The translations under genes and the position numbers were made by a program. A stretch of DNA of 6,807 nt from FEN-1297 sp964618785 (lineage in GTDB: Bacteria > Bacteroidota > Ignavibacteria > Ignavibacteriales > Ignavibacteriaceae), in the NCBI GenBank assembly GCA_964618785.1, contig CAZUCY010000171.1:1-6807 (forward strand), in the 5' to 3' direction. Shown here in pieces: positions 6,614 to 6,807 of the stretch. The stretch's first letter is position 1. Each line of letters opens with the position of its first letter. Under the pieces are notes generated by a model. It was given only the letters and a program-made list of their open reading frames with translations, was not told where the DNA came from and made no database searches.

Positions 6614-6807
6614 TGTTTTTGTGACTATTTTTATAAATATCCCGGATTTCCTTTCGATAATAGACCCAGGAGTATTGTAATAAATTATTTTGATTATTTC
6701 ATTTTTTCTTTTTGCCTCTTAAATATTTATATTTGTTATAATTTAATTTTTTGTGAATCAAGATTGGAACATAAAAGAACAGGAATGAAATGCAGAGTTC
6801 AAAAATA
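6614..6807 (+). other. AT-rich 3' flank with a possible gene start at the right edge
   Basis: No clear stem-loop terminator follows copy 2, only T-rich runs (6671-6719). A TATAAT at 6737-6742 has a TTGCCT 19 nt upstream, a poor promoter match. AGGA (6781-6784) lies 5 nt before an ATG at 6790 that stays open for the last six codons (Met-Gln-Ser-Ser-Lys-Ile); another ATG at 6785 in a different frame is also open. A downstream plus-strand gene may begin here, but too little sequence is present to call it. Confidence 0.4.

Overview
The window looks like a draft-genome scaffold from an AT-rich bacterium of the Bacteroidota/Ignavibacteriota/Chlorobiota (FCB) assemblage. This placement is inferred from low-GC coding style, the secreted M1 peptidases with a GGMEYP motif and an LPD-x-x-P-x-NN tail, the short-Q-loop cytochrome bd, and a C/G-rich intergenic palindrome of a kind I recall from drafts of this group. 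A run of exactly 100 N (3206-3305) marks an assembly gap.

Layout: positions 1-2237 (minus strand) hold a cytochrome bd quinol oxidase operon, cydA then cydB. The two genes overlap by one base (TAATG), with a strong ribosome binding site for cydB inside the end of cydA; cydB runs off the left edge without its last roughly 50 codons. Positions 2238-2555 are a divergent, AT-rich intergenic region with a possible plus-strand promoter and a dyad. Positions 2556-4342 (plus) hold a secreted M1-family zinc metallopeptidase gene interrupted by the N gap. It reads as two open frames only because 100 is not congruent to the true gap length modulo 3. Positions 4343-4636 carry a nested inverted repeat and a REP-like palindrome. 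Positions 4637-6613 (plus) hold a second, intact M1 metallopeptidase that is a tandem paralogue of the first. Positions 6614-6807 are non-coding apart from a possible start of another gene at the extreme right edge.

The two halves are functionally unrelated: CydAB is a membrane respiratory oxidase with high oxygen affinity, while the M1 pair are exported peptidases with signal peptides and complete zinc sites. I see no evidence of a new multi-gene system. The most useful observations are the reconstruction of the gap-broken gene from its neighbour (predicted missing length about 287 nt), the divergence of the second peptidase beside its catalytic Tyr, two substitutions in CydA at positions important in the E. 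coli enzyme, and the intergenic palindromes between the paralogues.
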